64,000 nt of DNA from Eonycteris spelaea (lineage: Eukaryota; Chordata; Mammalia; Chiroptera; Pteropodidae), in the NCBI GenBank assembly GCA_003508835.1, contig PUFA01000022.1, positions 5,890,001 through 5,954,000 of the forward strand, read 5' to 3'. Shown here in pieces: positions 1 to 12,572 of the stretch; the first letter of the stretch is position 1, and every line of letters begins with the position of its first letter. The translations under genes and the position numbers were made by a program. The notes below the pieces were generated by a model, which did no database searches, was not told the DNA's origin, and saw nothing but the letters and a program-made list of their open reading frames with translations.

Positions 1-1780
1 ATTTTCATTTCATGCCCAGAATATTCTATTAGATTAAAAAAAAAAAAAAAAACAGAACCATGGAAGTTGAAATACTATGATTATTAGGAACCATAAACGT
101 ATATTAAAATTTGAAAATTAGCCTCAAGGTAAACTTAACAGGCCTCAAATTTGTATTCATATGATCAAATTAAAATATTTCTGTTACAACAAAAGCCAGT
201 ATTATAAAATGAAATAAAATAATGATTCTTACTAAGTGCATTTTATTGGCCGTGCATAAAATATTTTAATGCTTGCAACTTTCTTTTGAAAAGAAGTTAA
301 CAAATACCATCTTGAAGCCATTTCTAAAACTTTTTGAAAAATTATTTATATGTTTATAACACTAAACTGAGTTTTTTTTTTTTTAATAAATAATTCAAAG
401 CATGGGGATGGTTATGTCTGTATTGGTATTATGATATAAATTAAATTTAGTTTTTGAACCTGTGCTTTCTAAAAAGCCGGAATATTAATGTACTATTTAA
501 AATTAATTAATTTAATTAACAAAAACCTGTCACTCTAAAATATAAAATGATAAATATCAGCAATGTTAGATGTGCACATTGTTAAATATTTTATCAAAAT
601 AAACTTTAGAATGCATCTTATAACAAACAGTTGGTATGAAATACATAGCTATACTAAAGACTCTTTCAAAATACTTCCTGATACTTTTTATTAATTTCTG
701 TATTGCTTCAAAAGAGGTTTCTAAGTAAAAAAGCTGGCAAGCAGGGTTCCTATATGGTACAGGTGACCAGGGGCTGAAAACTAAATTTCAAGATTTTTGC
801 GACCCTGCCATTTTAACAAATTGGGATCTGAAAAAAATATTTAGAAATCACAAAAGAATGAAAACAAATCAGATGTATAAAAGTGTTTTTGATAATGATG
901 AAAAAGAGAAAAATGATGCTAGACTTGTTGAAAAGAAATAGATGTAACTCAAATCAAAAAAACTCAGAAAATGAGTGTTTAACAATATTTTAAAAATAGA
1001 GAATGATTAGAAATTCTCAGAGGGTACTATTCCATGAAACAAATAAAATATCACCCAAAGACAGAATAATCTACAATTTAAAAACTAATAAATAAGATTT
1101 AACTTATTTTTTTTAAAAATGTTGTAAACAAAAAAAAAGATTCAAGAAAAAAACAAGTGACATGTGTCAAAATAATGAAAGATAAATATATAGTACAGAT
1201 TAACGAGATTTCTAACATAAAGAAATATTTTAACTAAAAAAATCACAATTATAATGAAAAATTATAATACAAATTTGATAGAAAAAAGTTATAGAGATGA
1301 GAAAAGTTATAAATCCTGCTTGTCAATTTTTCTGTTTCACTAGAATGTGTTTTGATGTTTACAACATTTTTCAGGGATGTAGAAAAAAGTTTTATCTGGA
1401 CAAATCATTAACATAAAGTAAATAAGAGTGAAATCATTAATTTTTTGAGTAGATATTTTAAGTTTGGATTATTTGATTTTTAAACTTTATAAGTAAGGTG
1501 TCAACATATTCTAGATACTATTAAAATTGTAGTAGTAGCTAGTGATGTCTTGCTCCAGAGAAGCAGAGGCTTACAAGGGAGAAAAAAAAATGAACAAGTT
1601 ATTTACAATTAATGTGAAATTTTCTGTTATGCAGAATTGAGTCACACTTCAATGATATAAATTTACTGTATTCAGTTAACCAAAAAATAGTGACTCAATT
1701 ATATATACACCTATATATATTATAATATATAGTGACATTGTGTATATATATTATTATATTGCTTTATTTTCATAAGAGAT
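1..1780. other. AT-rich unique DNA, nothing recognised
   Basis: Strongly AT-rich with about five CpGs in 1.7 kb and only short frames. A 17-A run lies at 36-52. I see no gene, no recognisable repeat family and no clear regulatory motif. Very old, decayed repeats cannot be excluded by eye. Confidence 0.6.
1698..1765. repeat. TA-rich low-complexity tract
   Basis: Runs of TATATA interrupted by short insertions. Simple low-complexity DNA directly upstream of the TG microsatellite. Confidence 0.6.
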
Positions 1781-1793
1781 TACAAATGGTGTG

Positions 1794-1794
<1 letters not shown>

Positions 1795-1836
<42 letters not shown>
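1795..1836 (+). repeat. (TG)n microsatellite
   Basis: About 21 uninterrupted TG units. A reading frame crossing it encodes alternating Cys-Val, an artefact of the repeat. Likely length-polymorphic. Confidence 0.97.
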
Positions 1837-1839
<3 letters not shown>

Positions 1840-2579
1840 GAGATGGGAAAAGGATCCAGCTGAAAGGGCTACTGCCTGCACTGAAAATAGAGCAGAAAAA
1901 GTAAAAAGAAATGAAGATTCATTTGTGAATACCCTTAGGGCCATAACGATGCTAATGTGGTTTAAGGACTATAAGCAGCGCTATGACACACACACACCTA
2001 CCCATGCGGGTCAATTGATTGTTGCCTACTTTCCCACGGGAAAAAAAAAAAACAAGGGAGCTAGATCCTTCAATTCACAAAGATATATTTGCGAATACTT
2101 AGATTTGTTTAATTAAATATAATATCCATCCCTTCCTGGGTAGTACGTGTAGTTTACTGTAGTTAAAGTTATAGGTATACAAAATATAAGAAACATTTTA
2201 GAAAGGAAATAATTGTAAAACTGTCAAGGTGGTACTGTACAAATATTGAGTTATAAGTGAGGTGGCTTGCAGTAAAGAACTTCAGGCAAGCCTGAAATCT
2301 ATTTCTTTTGCTTTGGTTAAATTGCCTTCATTTCCTCTTAAGTGAAAGACAAATTTACCTATAGGATGTGCTGTGGTTTTAAAGGCTCGAGAAGGTTACC
2401 TGAACCCAAAGTACTGATCTGTCCTCTGCCTTGTCTGTATAGCTTCTTTTGTACAGAAAGGTTTTTAAACAGCCTTTACATGAAAGGAACTTCTAGTCTT
2501 TCATTGTTTTTGTTGGTTTCCTAAAATTAAATGATATCATTCCTAAGAAAAAGGTGCTATCAAGAAAATAAAACAGAAT
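1837..2579. other. Unique DNA, nothing recognised
   Basis: Mixed-composition sequence with a 12-13 A run near 2041. Short frames only; no repeat family or gene recognised. Confidence 0.5.
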
Positions 2580-3560
2580 GACATTTTTAATAATGACCGG
2601 CGTGGCAAAGGGAGAGAGTACTTTCGATTGGAGAGTAAGAGGAAGTGTAATTGGAGCTAAGACCTGATACAATTGACGCCCCGTACAAAGATCAAGTGGA
2701 AAATTCCAGGTTGAAGGATCAGGGGAAAGAACCTTGAGTTGGCAGAAAAGAAAGATCAGTGGGAGGAAGCAGGAGGAAAAAGCAAGAGACCAGATCATGG
2801 AACAAACTTTAAGCCACAAGGGCAATTCGGGTAAAGCTTTGGGGTTCGTGCAGTGAAATGGTATCACTCACGTGGCTGTATGGAAAAAGCATTATAAGGT
2901 CCGTAATAGGCATTTAAATTGGCTTTCTCAAAACTTTGTCACGTCTGCTGTCTTTTGGCCGGGATTGAAACGCTAAGCTCGTGTTCTTTATAGACTTACT
3001 TAAAAGGCATGCCCTAGACACATGGAAGTTTCTGTCAATGAGACACTTTACACAAAGGGAGGAAGCGAAGTAGACACTATCCCCTGTGGTTCCTGGATTT
3101 TCTGATCCAATGAGTTCTGGAATTTTTGAAAAAGGCTCTAAACACGAGATCTCTTGGGTTTCAAGAAAAACAGCAGCGGAAATCACCTTCTGATCTGACA
3201 TCAAATGCCTGACTCAGAGGTCCCATGCCTGCTCTCCCGCTTCTGGTGTCAGAGGCTTCCGGGGGCAGGGATAATTCCAGGCCTCAAAAAGCAAAGCGCA
3301 CTCATGACCTCAGTCATTACAGCTCCAATAGGAGGGAGGTTTAGTATCATTCTGGTAGAGCACATGAGAGGCACAAGCTAATATCGGCTGTCAGGGTAAA
3401 TGCAGCGGAAGGTTGAGCAAAGTTGCATTCTCAGATAAAGTGTAACCTTGGCCCGTGTACACGGGTAAGGCTCTAGAGCATAAATCAGTTCACAGTGTTT
3501 TCTCGATTGAGGTAACTGGGCCGGACATTTTTGCCTCATCTTCATCATCATTAGCTGTAG
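2580..3560. other. Less AT-rich unique patch, possible noncoding element
   Basis: Composition changes from the surrounding AT-rich DNA to a more balanced mix with scattered CpGs (around 2599, 2626, 2677, 2942, 2960 and 3240-3260). No repeat family was recognised. The minus-strand frames at 2493-2867 and 2914-3204 resemble no protein I know and show no exon context. It could be a conserved noncoding element or a decayed old repeat. Confidence 0.3.
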
Positions 3561-3740
3561 TTGCCTCCTAGGAGAGGAAGGCAGGCACTAATTTTGCTGT
3601 CAGTCAAAAAGGATTCTTTAGAGAAGTGGGAGAGGAAAGGAGGGGCTGTTGAGTTGTTAGCATCCAAAACACAGAGCGACTGAGAAATAAATGCCAGAAA
3701 GGTAAAGAGTATCTGGGCAGGAATCTATATATCATCCACC

Positions 3741-3773
3741 ATCTCTCTCTCTCTCTCAATCTCTCTCTCTCGA

Positions 3774-3808
<35 letters not shown>

Positions 3809-3873
3809 AGATACACACACACACACACACACACCATATATATCATATATATAGATACATATCTATATCTATT
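3741..3873. repeat. Compound microsatellite (CT)n-(CTAT)n-(AC)n-(TA)n
   Basis: Four simple repeats abut: CT runs at 3741-3771, CTAT units at about 3774-3808, AC units at 3812-3834, then imperfect TA/GATA units to about 3873. Confidence 0.95.
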
Positions 3874-5810
3874 CATGTGGAATGAGTGATACAAGTCTAG
3901 AATTTATACAGTATGTTTCTATTTATATAAAACTAAACATAATTCTAATGGAACTGCATCCGGATTTGAGATCATCCATGACTCAAATATCTGTATAGAA
4001 AGTAAGGAACTAATTAACACAACATTTACATTAATTATTACTTCTTGTTTGATGCTGGTGTGGGAGGGCAATTCTGAAAAAATTCACTTTATCAACACCT
4101 ACGGGACATACAGAGATATTTATTTTATCATAATCCTTTAAACTATATGAATATTTAACACACAAAAGTACATCCTTACTCTCCTGGACTGAAATTCGAT
4201 GCGTCACAACTGTCAGAAGAAATGAATCAACTCTCATTTCCTGACAAATCTGAGAATAGAACCCAGTTAACTTTCTACAGAGACACGAAAAACACTAAAA
4301 TTCATTCCTGGGCTAGAATGCAAATTCAAAAAATAAGGAATTGAGTAAACAGATTTCATTGAGATACTTACAAAACAACAAGAGCAACATCAGCATCAAA
4401 AACTGTTGTCTCAATTTCTCTCACTGAATTAGAAAGTTTAAAAGCATAGCCATGATATGTAAAACTTCATTTAAAACAAGTTTGTTAGATAGCTAACATG
4501 GTTCTAATTGTAAATGATTTTCTGATAAACTATATTATTTATCTCATGGTTGTGTATTTAAGCTGTCTGTTACAGAATGAACTTTTATATTTGGAATGCC
4601 CACGTAGATAAGTAGCTTTAAATGACTTTCATCTGTTTCTCTTTTTTCTTACAATTCCAGTCACAACTCTATATTCTCTTTTCAAGTCAATATAGACTGT
4701 TATGTCTCTAATTCAATGAATTTTAAAGCTTCAGCTATCTTCAGCAAAAGTTAAGAGATGTAAAATTGATGTGTGTTTGTGAAAATTAGATATTATTTCA
4801 TATTGAACTTTTCAGAGTTTCATTTAATGTTCAAATTCAGTGTCTTTCAAATTTAAAAAATAAATATTTTATAAGAAATGCAATTTACATTACAACCTCG
4901 TATATTTAAACATATAGAGAGACACAGAAATAGTTGAAACATAAGTTTTCGAAACCATTTTTTTGGCTCTACTACATGGGACACATTCTGATATTTATTG
5001 GTGAATTTTTTGTCTTATAATCTTTTATACTGGGGAAAAACTAAATAATATATGTCAAATTTACAGTTTGAAAAACATGAATTTAACAAATGCCCAAAAT
5101 GAGAACACTTTTAAGTAAAATAGATTTATGAACTGTTTTTGTATTTTTCTTATCAACTGCCATTGCTCATCCCAAAGGTGTGACAATTGCTATTTCTTTG
5201 GAAGAAAGAAGTGTTTGTTCTTGAAGCATAACGTTGCCATTCTTAGTAGAATGACATACTGGGCCTTAACTGATGAGTAGATAATGGTTAATTCTAATAC
5301 ATATAAATGGGCTTTAGTGAGATTCATTTTGAACAATAAACAAAGAGTATATAAAATATTTCTTATTCTCTTCAGAATAATAACAACAAAAACTATCTTC
5401 TGGATCAACTCGTAGAACATAGAAGCAAATTTTGTGTCATCACATTAAAATCCTATCCTCATCTGAAAATAGAAGCCCCTATTATAGTCACCTTACTCAA
5501 TCCATTAACTTTTAGTGCCTTTTGATCATGTTAACATATCCAATTTTATCACCAAGGATACATTTTTACATTAATTCTTATTTAACATAAGGATATTAAG
5601 AAAAAAAAAAAAAAAAGATTGTAGACTCCCAAACGAGTTCGAGAAAACCAGTTTTGAAAATGGTAGAACCTAATACAGTAGTATTAAAATAAGTGTATTA
5701 TCTTTCAAATGACTTTATGGGACATTATACTGGCTTAAATATCACATACTGATACACACCATGCTCGCTATGCCTAAACACACATTAGAACAAACATTCC
5801 CTCTGATCTG
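3874..5810. other. AT-rich DNA, nothing recognised
   Basis: AT-rich with a 16-A run near 5600. Only short frames (for example minus strand 4031-4237 and 5190-5420), none resembling a protein. No recognised repeat. Confidence 0.5.
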
Positions 5811-5814
5811 TGAC

Positions 5815-5895
5815 TTTCTTTTTGTCTTTTTTCTTAGCAACTGGACTTGTGCCTGGAAAATACTATGTACTCAATAGTTTTAATTAACTGAATAT
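5815..5895 (+). repeat. L2-like LINE 3' end (weak)
   Basis: The stretch from about 5836 reads like the L2 tail: 'tgcctggaaaatactatgta', then 'ctcaatag', where the consensus has 'tgcctggcacatagtaggt' and 'ctcaataaat'. The copy is short and much decayed. The alternative is chance or a MIR tail, which ends similarly. Confidence 0.35.
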
Positions 5896-8030
5896 CACTA
5901 AACAGTCTTATATAATCATATTTTCATAAATTATAACATGCATTAAATGTTATAATGACCAAGAAGAAATAGCCTTGCAAGCAAGTAAAAATTTCAAGAA
6001 AGAAACAGTGCTATTTTAATGAGTTATTGATGAATTGCTCCAGGATAGCAGAAAAGCATTTATATACTGTAGCTAGTCTAAAGACAGGTGACCTTTCAAG
6101 AGATTAGTTAACCTTTCAGCAATTTTGGAGAGTTACTGTTTTGAAAGATAAAGGTCAGAGTAGAACGGAGAATGTTGTTATTGTCTTCTCTGTTTGTTGC
6201 TATGCCTTTAATTTCCAATAAATCAATTCAAACTGTAGAGTCTGTTTAGAAGTAGACTTATTTTTAAAAAATGAGAGAATGATATTGGTTTCAAGTATTT
6301 TTCCGATAATAGATATGAATAATCTAAACACGAAAACTCAAAATCATAACTTATTTGTAAATTTCACATTGAATCTCATTTGTGCTAAAAGTTGCTAAGA
6401 TAAAATGTATTCAATTAAAGAAAAATATGTGATGATTATAGTTATTTCTTCTCTTTAAGAAAAGTTCATTTATTTTTCATTTCATCCCCCAAATTGTTTG
6501 CATGCTTCATCATTCTAATTATCTTTCTCTAAACCCTTATAGTCATAAAACCAGTGTTTACATAACTCCTTGGATGTGTTAACACCAAAAGAAAAATTGG
6601 GCTGAGTGTTTAGAAAACAGTAGTATAAAATAGCATTTCTATGTCAGCCTTTCAAATGCTTGAAATTTGTATAGAGAACATGACCTAAAAATATTTTAAC
6701 ATTTATAGATTTCAGTCAGGGCGTGAGAAACAAAGGACCATTAACCTGACCTACATGCGCTCTTTAGTCTTTGCAGTTCCCTATATTCATTTTTTAAGAT
6801 ACATACAAATTGCTTCTTGACCTGTTCATTTCGAAGAAACCCCCTCTAGTTTGGAGATAAAGAAAATGTGTATTTCTGCTAGATTTGATGATATTTACAA
6901 AGAGGTCAAGCCAATTTTACATTACCTGGATATATAACTTAGTTTCTAATGTTTTATTCATATTCAACCATGAAACAAATATAGATAATACAGTGTCCGG
7001 ACTTAGGAAAGCATAAGAAAAATCGAGGGATAAAAATCATAGTGTAACAACCATAGTCCAATTTGAATGAACTGGCACATTTTAGAGATCACAATGATAT
7101 ACTGATAGAATTTTCACTTATTCAAAACTCTGTCAGGGGTTTTACAATAAATTTAACTTTACGTGATAATTATTATTCACCAGTTCTCATCATTTTGACA
7201 TTCGTGTAATCTTAAAAATGAACAAATAAAATCTTTGCTTGACATTGGAATTTTCTGCTCATTCATTAAATCACAAAGAAGAAAAGAAAAAGAAATTGAA
7301 GCCAAGCAAAGGATATTTTAAATAAATAAGACAGGTTTTTTTTTTGGGGGGGGGTGGTGTAATTTAGTATTGACTTTATCAGTTCTTCGGGTGGCGGAAT
7401 GGCATTAGAAACATGGACATGATCCTTATTGATACAAAATTCTCTTCTGTCATAAGGAAGAATGCTAGTGTCCTTTCAGTCTTTATATGTCTATGCTCTA
7501 AAACTTACGTAATGCAAAGAGTTTTACTATACCTATTTTTGTGTGTATGCGCATTGACTATCAAACATTTCTTTTAGAAAAACTTTTACTTTCCAATTAG
7601 AGTTGACATTCACTAGTATTTTATCGTAGTATTACATCATATGTATTTTTAATTAATTTCTGAAAAGTTATCTTTTTCCTACCCCTTTATTTTTACTTTA
7701 CTGCACATTCATAAAATGACTTTAAAAAATTCAAAGGGTCCATCAAAGGCAGATGGTAAATGGCAATCGACTCTTTCCTGGAATAGTGAAGCTTAAGAAT
7801 TTTTTTCCAGAAGATGTCACTCAACAATTCACATATTTTGCTGTCGTATCTCCTGGTAAGAGGGTTGCTAGGAACTGCAGTATTCACTTTGAATTATTAT
7901 GTGTTTAGCTAAAATACTTAGGAGTTTTTCTTTCTAACGGGAGTAGGAAAGGGTAGATATCAGGGTAGGTGCATATGGTCTCTGCCCAAAGATCTACTCA
8001 CACTTTTCTTCTCCAATTTTGGATTAGAAC
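5896..8030. other. AT-rich DNA, nothing recognised
   Basis: AT-rich with few CpGs. A T run joined to a G run lies at about 7337-7354. No gene or repeat family recognised. Confidence 0.5.
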
Positions 8031-8051
8031 TTTTTTTTTTTTTTTTTTTTT
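8031..8051 (-). repeat. Poly(T) tract of 21 bases
   Basis: Uninterrupted T21. It could be the poly(A) tail of a minus-strand retrocopy whose body would lie to the right, but the following sequence matches no transcript or repeat I recognise. A plain homopolymer is the safer call. Confidence 0.8.
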
Positions 8052-9840
8052 GACGTAAACTGCAACGAGATCCAAATTTTAACAATCTTTACTTACATGG
8101 AGAGAAAAAAAAAAACCTTTTTTCTTTTGCCCATTCTTTAAATTCTCTACCCTCAAGAATCCCTTTTCTTTCCAGTTATTAGAGTAAGAGGCTTCTTAAA
8201 CTTTCCAGTTAAAGTATCTTGATCGGTTTTTAGTTGAGGCAGTTTTTCTCAGTTTTGATCAGTCTCTTTATAACCACCTCCTCCTACCTTCCCATGTTCC
8301 AGAAGATATTAGAGTGTGAGAGGAAGTTTCTGTAACACTGGATGGACGATGAGGCTCCTTAATATATCACAGAGTTTTTTCTTTGTCCTTGACTTAGGTT
8401 CGGCTGCGAGATTGTTGGCTTCAGTGGTCTCCGAATCACGTATACTTGTCTCCGTCAGGAGGACCACTGATGAAATTTTCCATTCCCCTGTTGGGTGAGC
8501 GCCCAGTGCTTCTCCCTGCCAAACCCAGTTTTAATCACACGGACTCAGCAGACTCTTCTTGAGTTTCAGCCATGCCCTCCACTTGAGAGTCTGGCTTATG
8601 ATGTCCATCCTTCATCACTCTCGAGGGCAAGGCCATTTCTCCCTTGCATGACAACCCATGGATCTCAACTCAGACTTGATGCATGCTGGAAATTTGAGGA
8701 TCATTTTCCTGATAAATAGAAATTGCAATACTTTCTGAAATACTACTCTGGTCCTCTCTCAGCTTGCCATGCCGTACTATCATTTTTAGTTTATTTTAGC
8801 CCCTCTCTGGCTTAATTTGGGAATATCTGCTTCGTGGTTGCCTCCCAAATTATTTCCAGAAGTGGATCAGAACACAATCTCTTGCCTTTCTATACAAATT
8901 ATGTACCATCTCAGTTCCTAGGATTTTTCATGGAGGATGGGATTTCATTTACTATTTTCTCTTCAAGTTAGGGATATTCTCCTAATTTCTTTCTCTCCTT
9001 CTAGGAATGTGTTCTCTTTTTCTCTTCCTTTACATCTAGTGCAGGCATCCTCTATTCTGTCACAGCCTTCTTGCCACAGTTGAATTCATCTGTCTCATTC
9101 CTTGCAATTAAAAACAATATATTGAGCAGGTATGTGGTAAAACCTAAGTTAGAAAATGGAAATGCTCACTTGAGGATATTTTATTCCCCCCACTAGGAAA
9201 TCACCTATAATTTTACCTAGAAGATTGTAAACAACTAAAAAAAAAAAGTAAGGTTTTTATTAGAGGATATGTATTCTAGGCAATTGCTAGATCTTCAGTA
9301 TACAAAAGGCTTAAGACACAGTCCCTAGCTTCGAGTCTCAAATAACATGGTCACACAGTAACAGAAAGGATAAATATGAAGACCTTAGATGGCAATTTCT
9401 GACTGACACATAGCAGGCGGTACAAAGATGCTGAGACTCAAAAGGGCTCTTAAATAAGTGCTCATTTAGTTAAATAGAGTAGAATTGAGGGTTATTTGGA
9501 TTTGATTATGACTGTAATTAACAACTAGTGTTTATTCTACTGAAGGATACGTTGGATACCTATCTCTCATCAGGAACATATAAGAAAGTCATATGTAAAT
9601 GATCTCATTTGGTACAGAAGGTTTTTCAGAATAGGTGACACTTTTTGGTGACGTGGAAGGACTGTGAAATGACGAGGATCTGCAGGAGAGACCGAAGTAA
9701 GGAGAAGCTTGAGACAGACGGCATGCTTAAGGGGCTATCCAAACGGTAAGTGAAAAGAACTTGAATCAGAGCAGCGGCAGAGGACAATAGCAACACAGTC
9801 GAGAAGTATCTGAAGATTTAGTTGATGAAAAGTAAAGAAC
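8052..9840. other. Unassigned moderately GC-rich DNA
   Basis: From about 8300 to 9150 the composition is more balanced, with CpGs near 8403, 8431 and 8456. Frames at 8316-8498 and 8495-8719 look non-coding. Positions 8944-8970 recur exactly at 11287-11313. The 9600-9800 segment is purine-rich and may hold an old repeat I cannot name. Confidence 0.4.
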
Positions 9841-9844
9841 AAGG

Positions 9845-10020
9845 GCCATAGCATCGGTCATAGCTGTGACCAAAGCTCAAGCACACTTACTAGTTATGTG
9901 ATTCTGGGGAATTTCTTTGAACTTCTTTCTGTGCTTTCTTTAAAAAAAAAAAAAAAAATGGGACTAAAAAGAAGTAACACATCCAGTGTAATAATTAAAA
10001 ACAAGGTAATGACACAATGT
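9845..10020 (+). repeat. MIR SINE fragment
   Basis: The core matches the MIR consensus in order: 'cacttactagttatgtgatt', then a 'tgggcaagtt'-type segment, then 'ctttctgtgc' and 'atgggactaa' (consensus 'aaaatgggga'). The A run at 9942-9958 expands the poly-A-like part. An inert ancient tRNA-derived SINE. Confidence 0.75.
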
Positions 10021-10615
10021 AAGTATGGTATCTAGAAAATTATAAAACCCTCCAAATGTTTTCAAGTATGGGTAATACATCATTTATTGGAGAAAAACAG
10101 GAACGCATACGTGGATCTAAACTTAAGGCATCAGAGAATATTGATGTCATCATGAGTCATGACATGGAAGTGGGCAAACCAACGGCCTAAATAGCCACTC
10201 CTACTCTGGGCTAAATCCCAGACCAGAAATGGATTTTCGAGGCATTACGCCCTGGCGAGCCTTGTCGTTTGCTTTCACTCTCATGTAGATCAGGAACGGG
10301 CTTGGCCTTGCTGTTTGATTGTAACTCCCCCAGGAACGCCGGAAAGGAGATTTGCCAAAGAAGAGTAGTTTGCTGTCAGGTAAAGCAAACTCAGAGAGTT
10401 GAAAGAGGACAAGAAGGAAAGTAGTTTGATTAAAAGCTTTCAATGGCTGTATTGACTAATTCTACCCAATTTTAGATGGCTTCATAGAGAAGTAGCCTTG
10501 GTTCTTCCCTTGATACATTGCCATGGCGCTGCACCTCCGAAAAAAATGTCTAAGTTTATCTTTGTCTCTTTTATTTCCTATAAATCCAGAACACCTCTGA
10601 AAGGCCAGTCACAGT
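10021..10615. other. Unassigned DNA with a CpG-bearing stretch
   Basis: Positions 10160-10360 are less AT-rich and hold about seven CpGs. The minus-strand 80-codon frame there is not protein-like. Nothing else recognised. Confidence 0.4.
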
Positions 10616-10616
10616 T

Positions 10617-10640
10617 TGCTTGTTTGTTTGTTTGTTGTTT
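10617..10640 (+). repeat. (TTTG)n microsatellite
   Basis: About five TTTG units with one shortened unit. Confidence 0.85.
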
Positions 10641-10936
10641 GCTTCCCCCTGAGGAAAACAGCACCTCCTAAATGGGAAATTTTCCTACTTTAATTTTCCT
10701 ACTTTTCCCATCTTAGCTTCTTCCATCCTGGAAGTGAGTGTTTGACCTAAGCTGAGAGAGTCATTGTTCTCTCTCCCATCTGAGCTGCTTCGCCTGGGCA
10801 CGGCCATCTAACTCAAAATGGATACACTGGTACCCTTCCCCAGGGTAGCGACCGTGCTTTTTTTTTGGTCGTAGAGGGACAAGGTGCTAGAGTTTTGTAG
10901 TTCTGGTCCCTGCCATGTTGAAAAAGGTGGTCTGCA

Positions 10937-10937
<1 letters not shown>
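10641..10937. other. Unassigned DNA upstream of a long A run
   Basis: Balanced composition with a T9 run near 10859. It ends in a 27-A tract, so a retroposed body is possible, but I recognise no SINE promoter boxes and no transcript. Confidence 0.35.

Positions 10938-10964
<27 letters not shown>
10938..10964 (+). repeat. Poly(A) tract of 27 bases
   Basis: The longest homopolymer seen in the window. No target-site duplication could be found around it. Confidence 0.9.
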
Positions 10965-10967
<3 letters not shown>

Positions 10968-10984
10968 ACATCCAGAAATGGCAG

Positions 10985-11110
10985 GCCAAGGAGAGTAGTG
11001 AGAGAAAAAGGGGATGGGGGAGGGGAAGAGTGATGAGGAAGAAAACGATTACCACAGTGATGGATGGAGAGAGGGCCGAAGAGAAGCAGAAGATGAGAGA
11101 GAGAAAGATG
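10985..11110 (+). repeat. Purine-rich (GA/GGGA) tract
   Basis: About 125 bases that are mostly purine on the plus strand, with GAGA and GGGGA clusters and a few pyrimidine breaks near 11047-11062. Encoded frames are artefactual (Glu/Arg-rich). Confidence 0.7.
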
Positions 11111-12139
11111 TTTCTGCAAAATTCCCAATTTGCTTAAGAACACGTCAGGTTCATTTTATCTCACTTGAAGGTGGAGAAAAGTGTTCACTATTATTACATC
11201 TCAGTTTTCCAGAATTTATCTATTTCCACAGCGCCCATGCTAAATTTTAAATGGCCGTTTTGCCTAATATGTTGATTTGTAAGAGGTTCATTTACTATTT
11301 TCTCTTCAAGTTAAATTCATAAATTAATCACATAGAATTACTAAACTCTGATATCAAATATCTTTCACCTTTATACAAATTCAATATGTATTACGTGAAT
11401 AAAGAATTATTCATCTCAAAATATTGGCTTGAAATCTAAATTTGAAAACAAATTGGAATCAGAATATTGCTGGAAATTTTCTCTCCAATTATAAATCACC
11501 ACCTGTCAGTATTTTCTAACTCTAGTTTCCCTTATTTTGTGTCTTATGTTCTAACTTCTAAATTTCATATTAGCAAGGTAATTTAACTTATGTGTTTATA
11601 TAGACTATCATTACTTTATCTCTAAGATTTTCAAGTTAGTGTTCTGTTATAATGAATTATGCAGTAAATTAAGAACTTGCTTATCAATCTCATTGAATCA
11701 CTAAAAGTATTGAACAAATGAGCAAACATATTACATGTTCTAATATTTTTATCAGCTCTGTTCAATTAAATACTTGACTACACTTAAAATAAAGTTTTAA
11801 AATGTTAAATGGTTGTAGCGTTACTAAAGAAAATATATCAAATAGATTGTTTTCTATTTTTCTATTATAAGTATAATTTTATCACCTGGTATAGTCTTTT
11901 TTCCTCCCAATGAATAGTATCTAATTTAACACATCGTAAAAATTAAGACTAAAAAAGAGTAGAAACCTGTTTGTATCTTTTACATGTTGAAAAATGTCAT
12001 TGAAAGTCATTCCCAGCATGCCATATTGAGGAAGGTAAAAATATGCTTATTTTATTAAAGATGATACTGTTGCTATTAGGGATGGATTAATCCTACAAAT
12101 GAAGCACAGCTTAATAGCTCAGTTAAATACTTATTTGAT
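11111..12139. other. AT-rich DNA, nothing recognised
   Basis: AT-rich unique sequence. It contains 11287-11313, the second copy of an exact 27-bp direct repeat (see findings). No gene or repeat family recognised. Confidence 0.5.
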
Positions 12140-12255
12140 TAAAACCCCACTTTCTTACTTTTCTTCTTCCTTTAGCCATTCTTTTTATTTAATATCCTCC
12201 TTTTCTCATTTTCTGCCTTTCTTCCTTCCTGGCCTCATCCATTCCTTCTTTTCTC
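12140..12255 (+). repeat. Pyrimidine-rich tract
   Basis: T/C-rich with TTCC and TTCTT clusters. The open frame across it is low-complexity (Ser/Phe-rich) and not a gene. Confidence 0.6.
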
Positions 12256-12572
12256 TCCTGAATGTACTGAGTATGTTCACTCTCTATTAAAGATTCTATT
12301 GGGAGAAGAGGAAAAGTAAATAAGGAATTGCCAAAAAAGGCAAGAAGTATGGACTTTGTCCTAAGATTGCATAAATTTACACATGAGATATTCTAAACTG
12401 AGTGTACTGGAGGTCAGAAAAGATGATCCCAAGGAAGGTGAGTGTAAGGAGAAAATAGCTTTCTCAAGGTAAAGAGGTAAGCTAGATCATAATGAACGTG
12501 GCACTTTAATCATAATGAAAATACTCCAGAAATGTACCTAACCTGGTTCTTGATCATGACGAACTTGTAAAT
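12256..12572. other. Unassigned DNA
   Basis: A/G-rich sequence that may be the left extension of the old repeat that follows. Nothing else seen. Confidence 0.35.

Noticed and set aside
1799..2116. 105-codon frame starting in the TG repeat
   Set aside because: Its N-terminal Cys-Val run is translated microsatellite; the rest is low-complexity and AT-rich.
8031..9150. Possible processed pseudogene on the minus strand starting from poly(T)
   Set aside because: No recognisable transcript, no conserved frame and no target-site duplication found.
10641..10964. Possible SINE or retrocopy ending in A27
   Set aside because: No tRNA- or 7SL-like promoter boxes and no flanking duplication.
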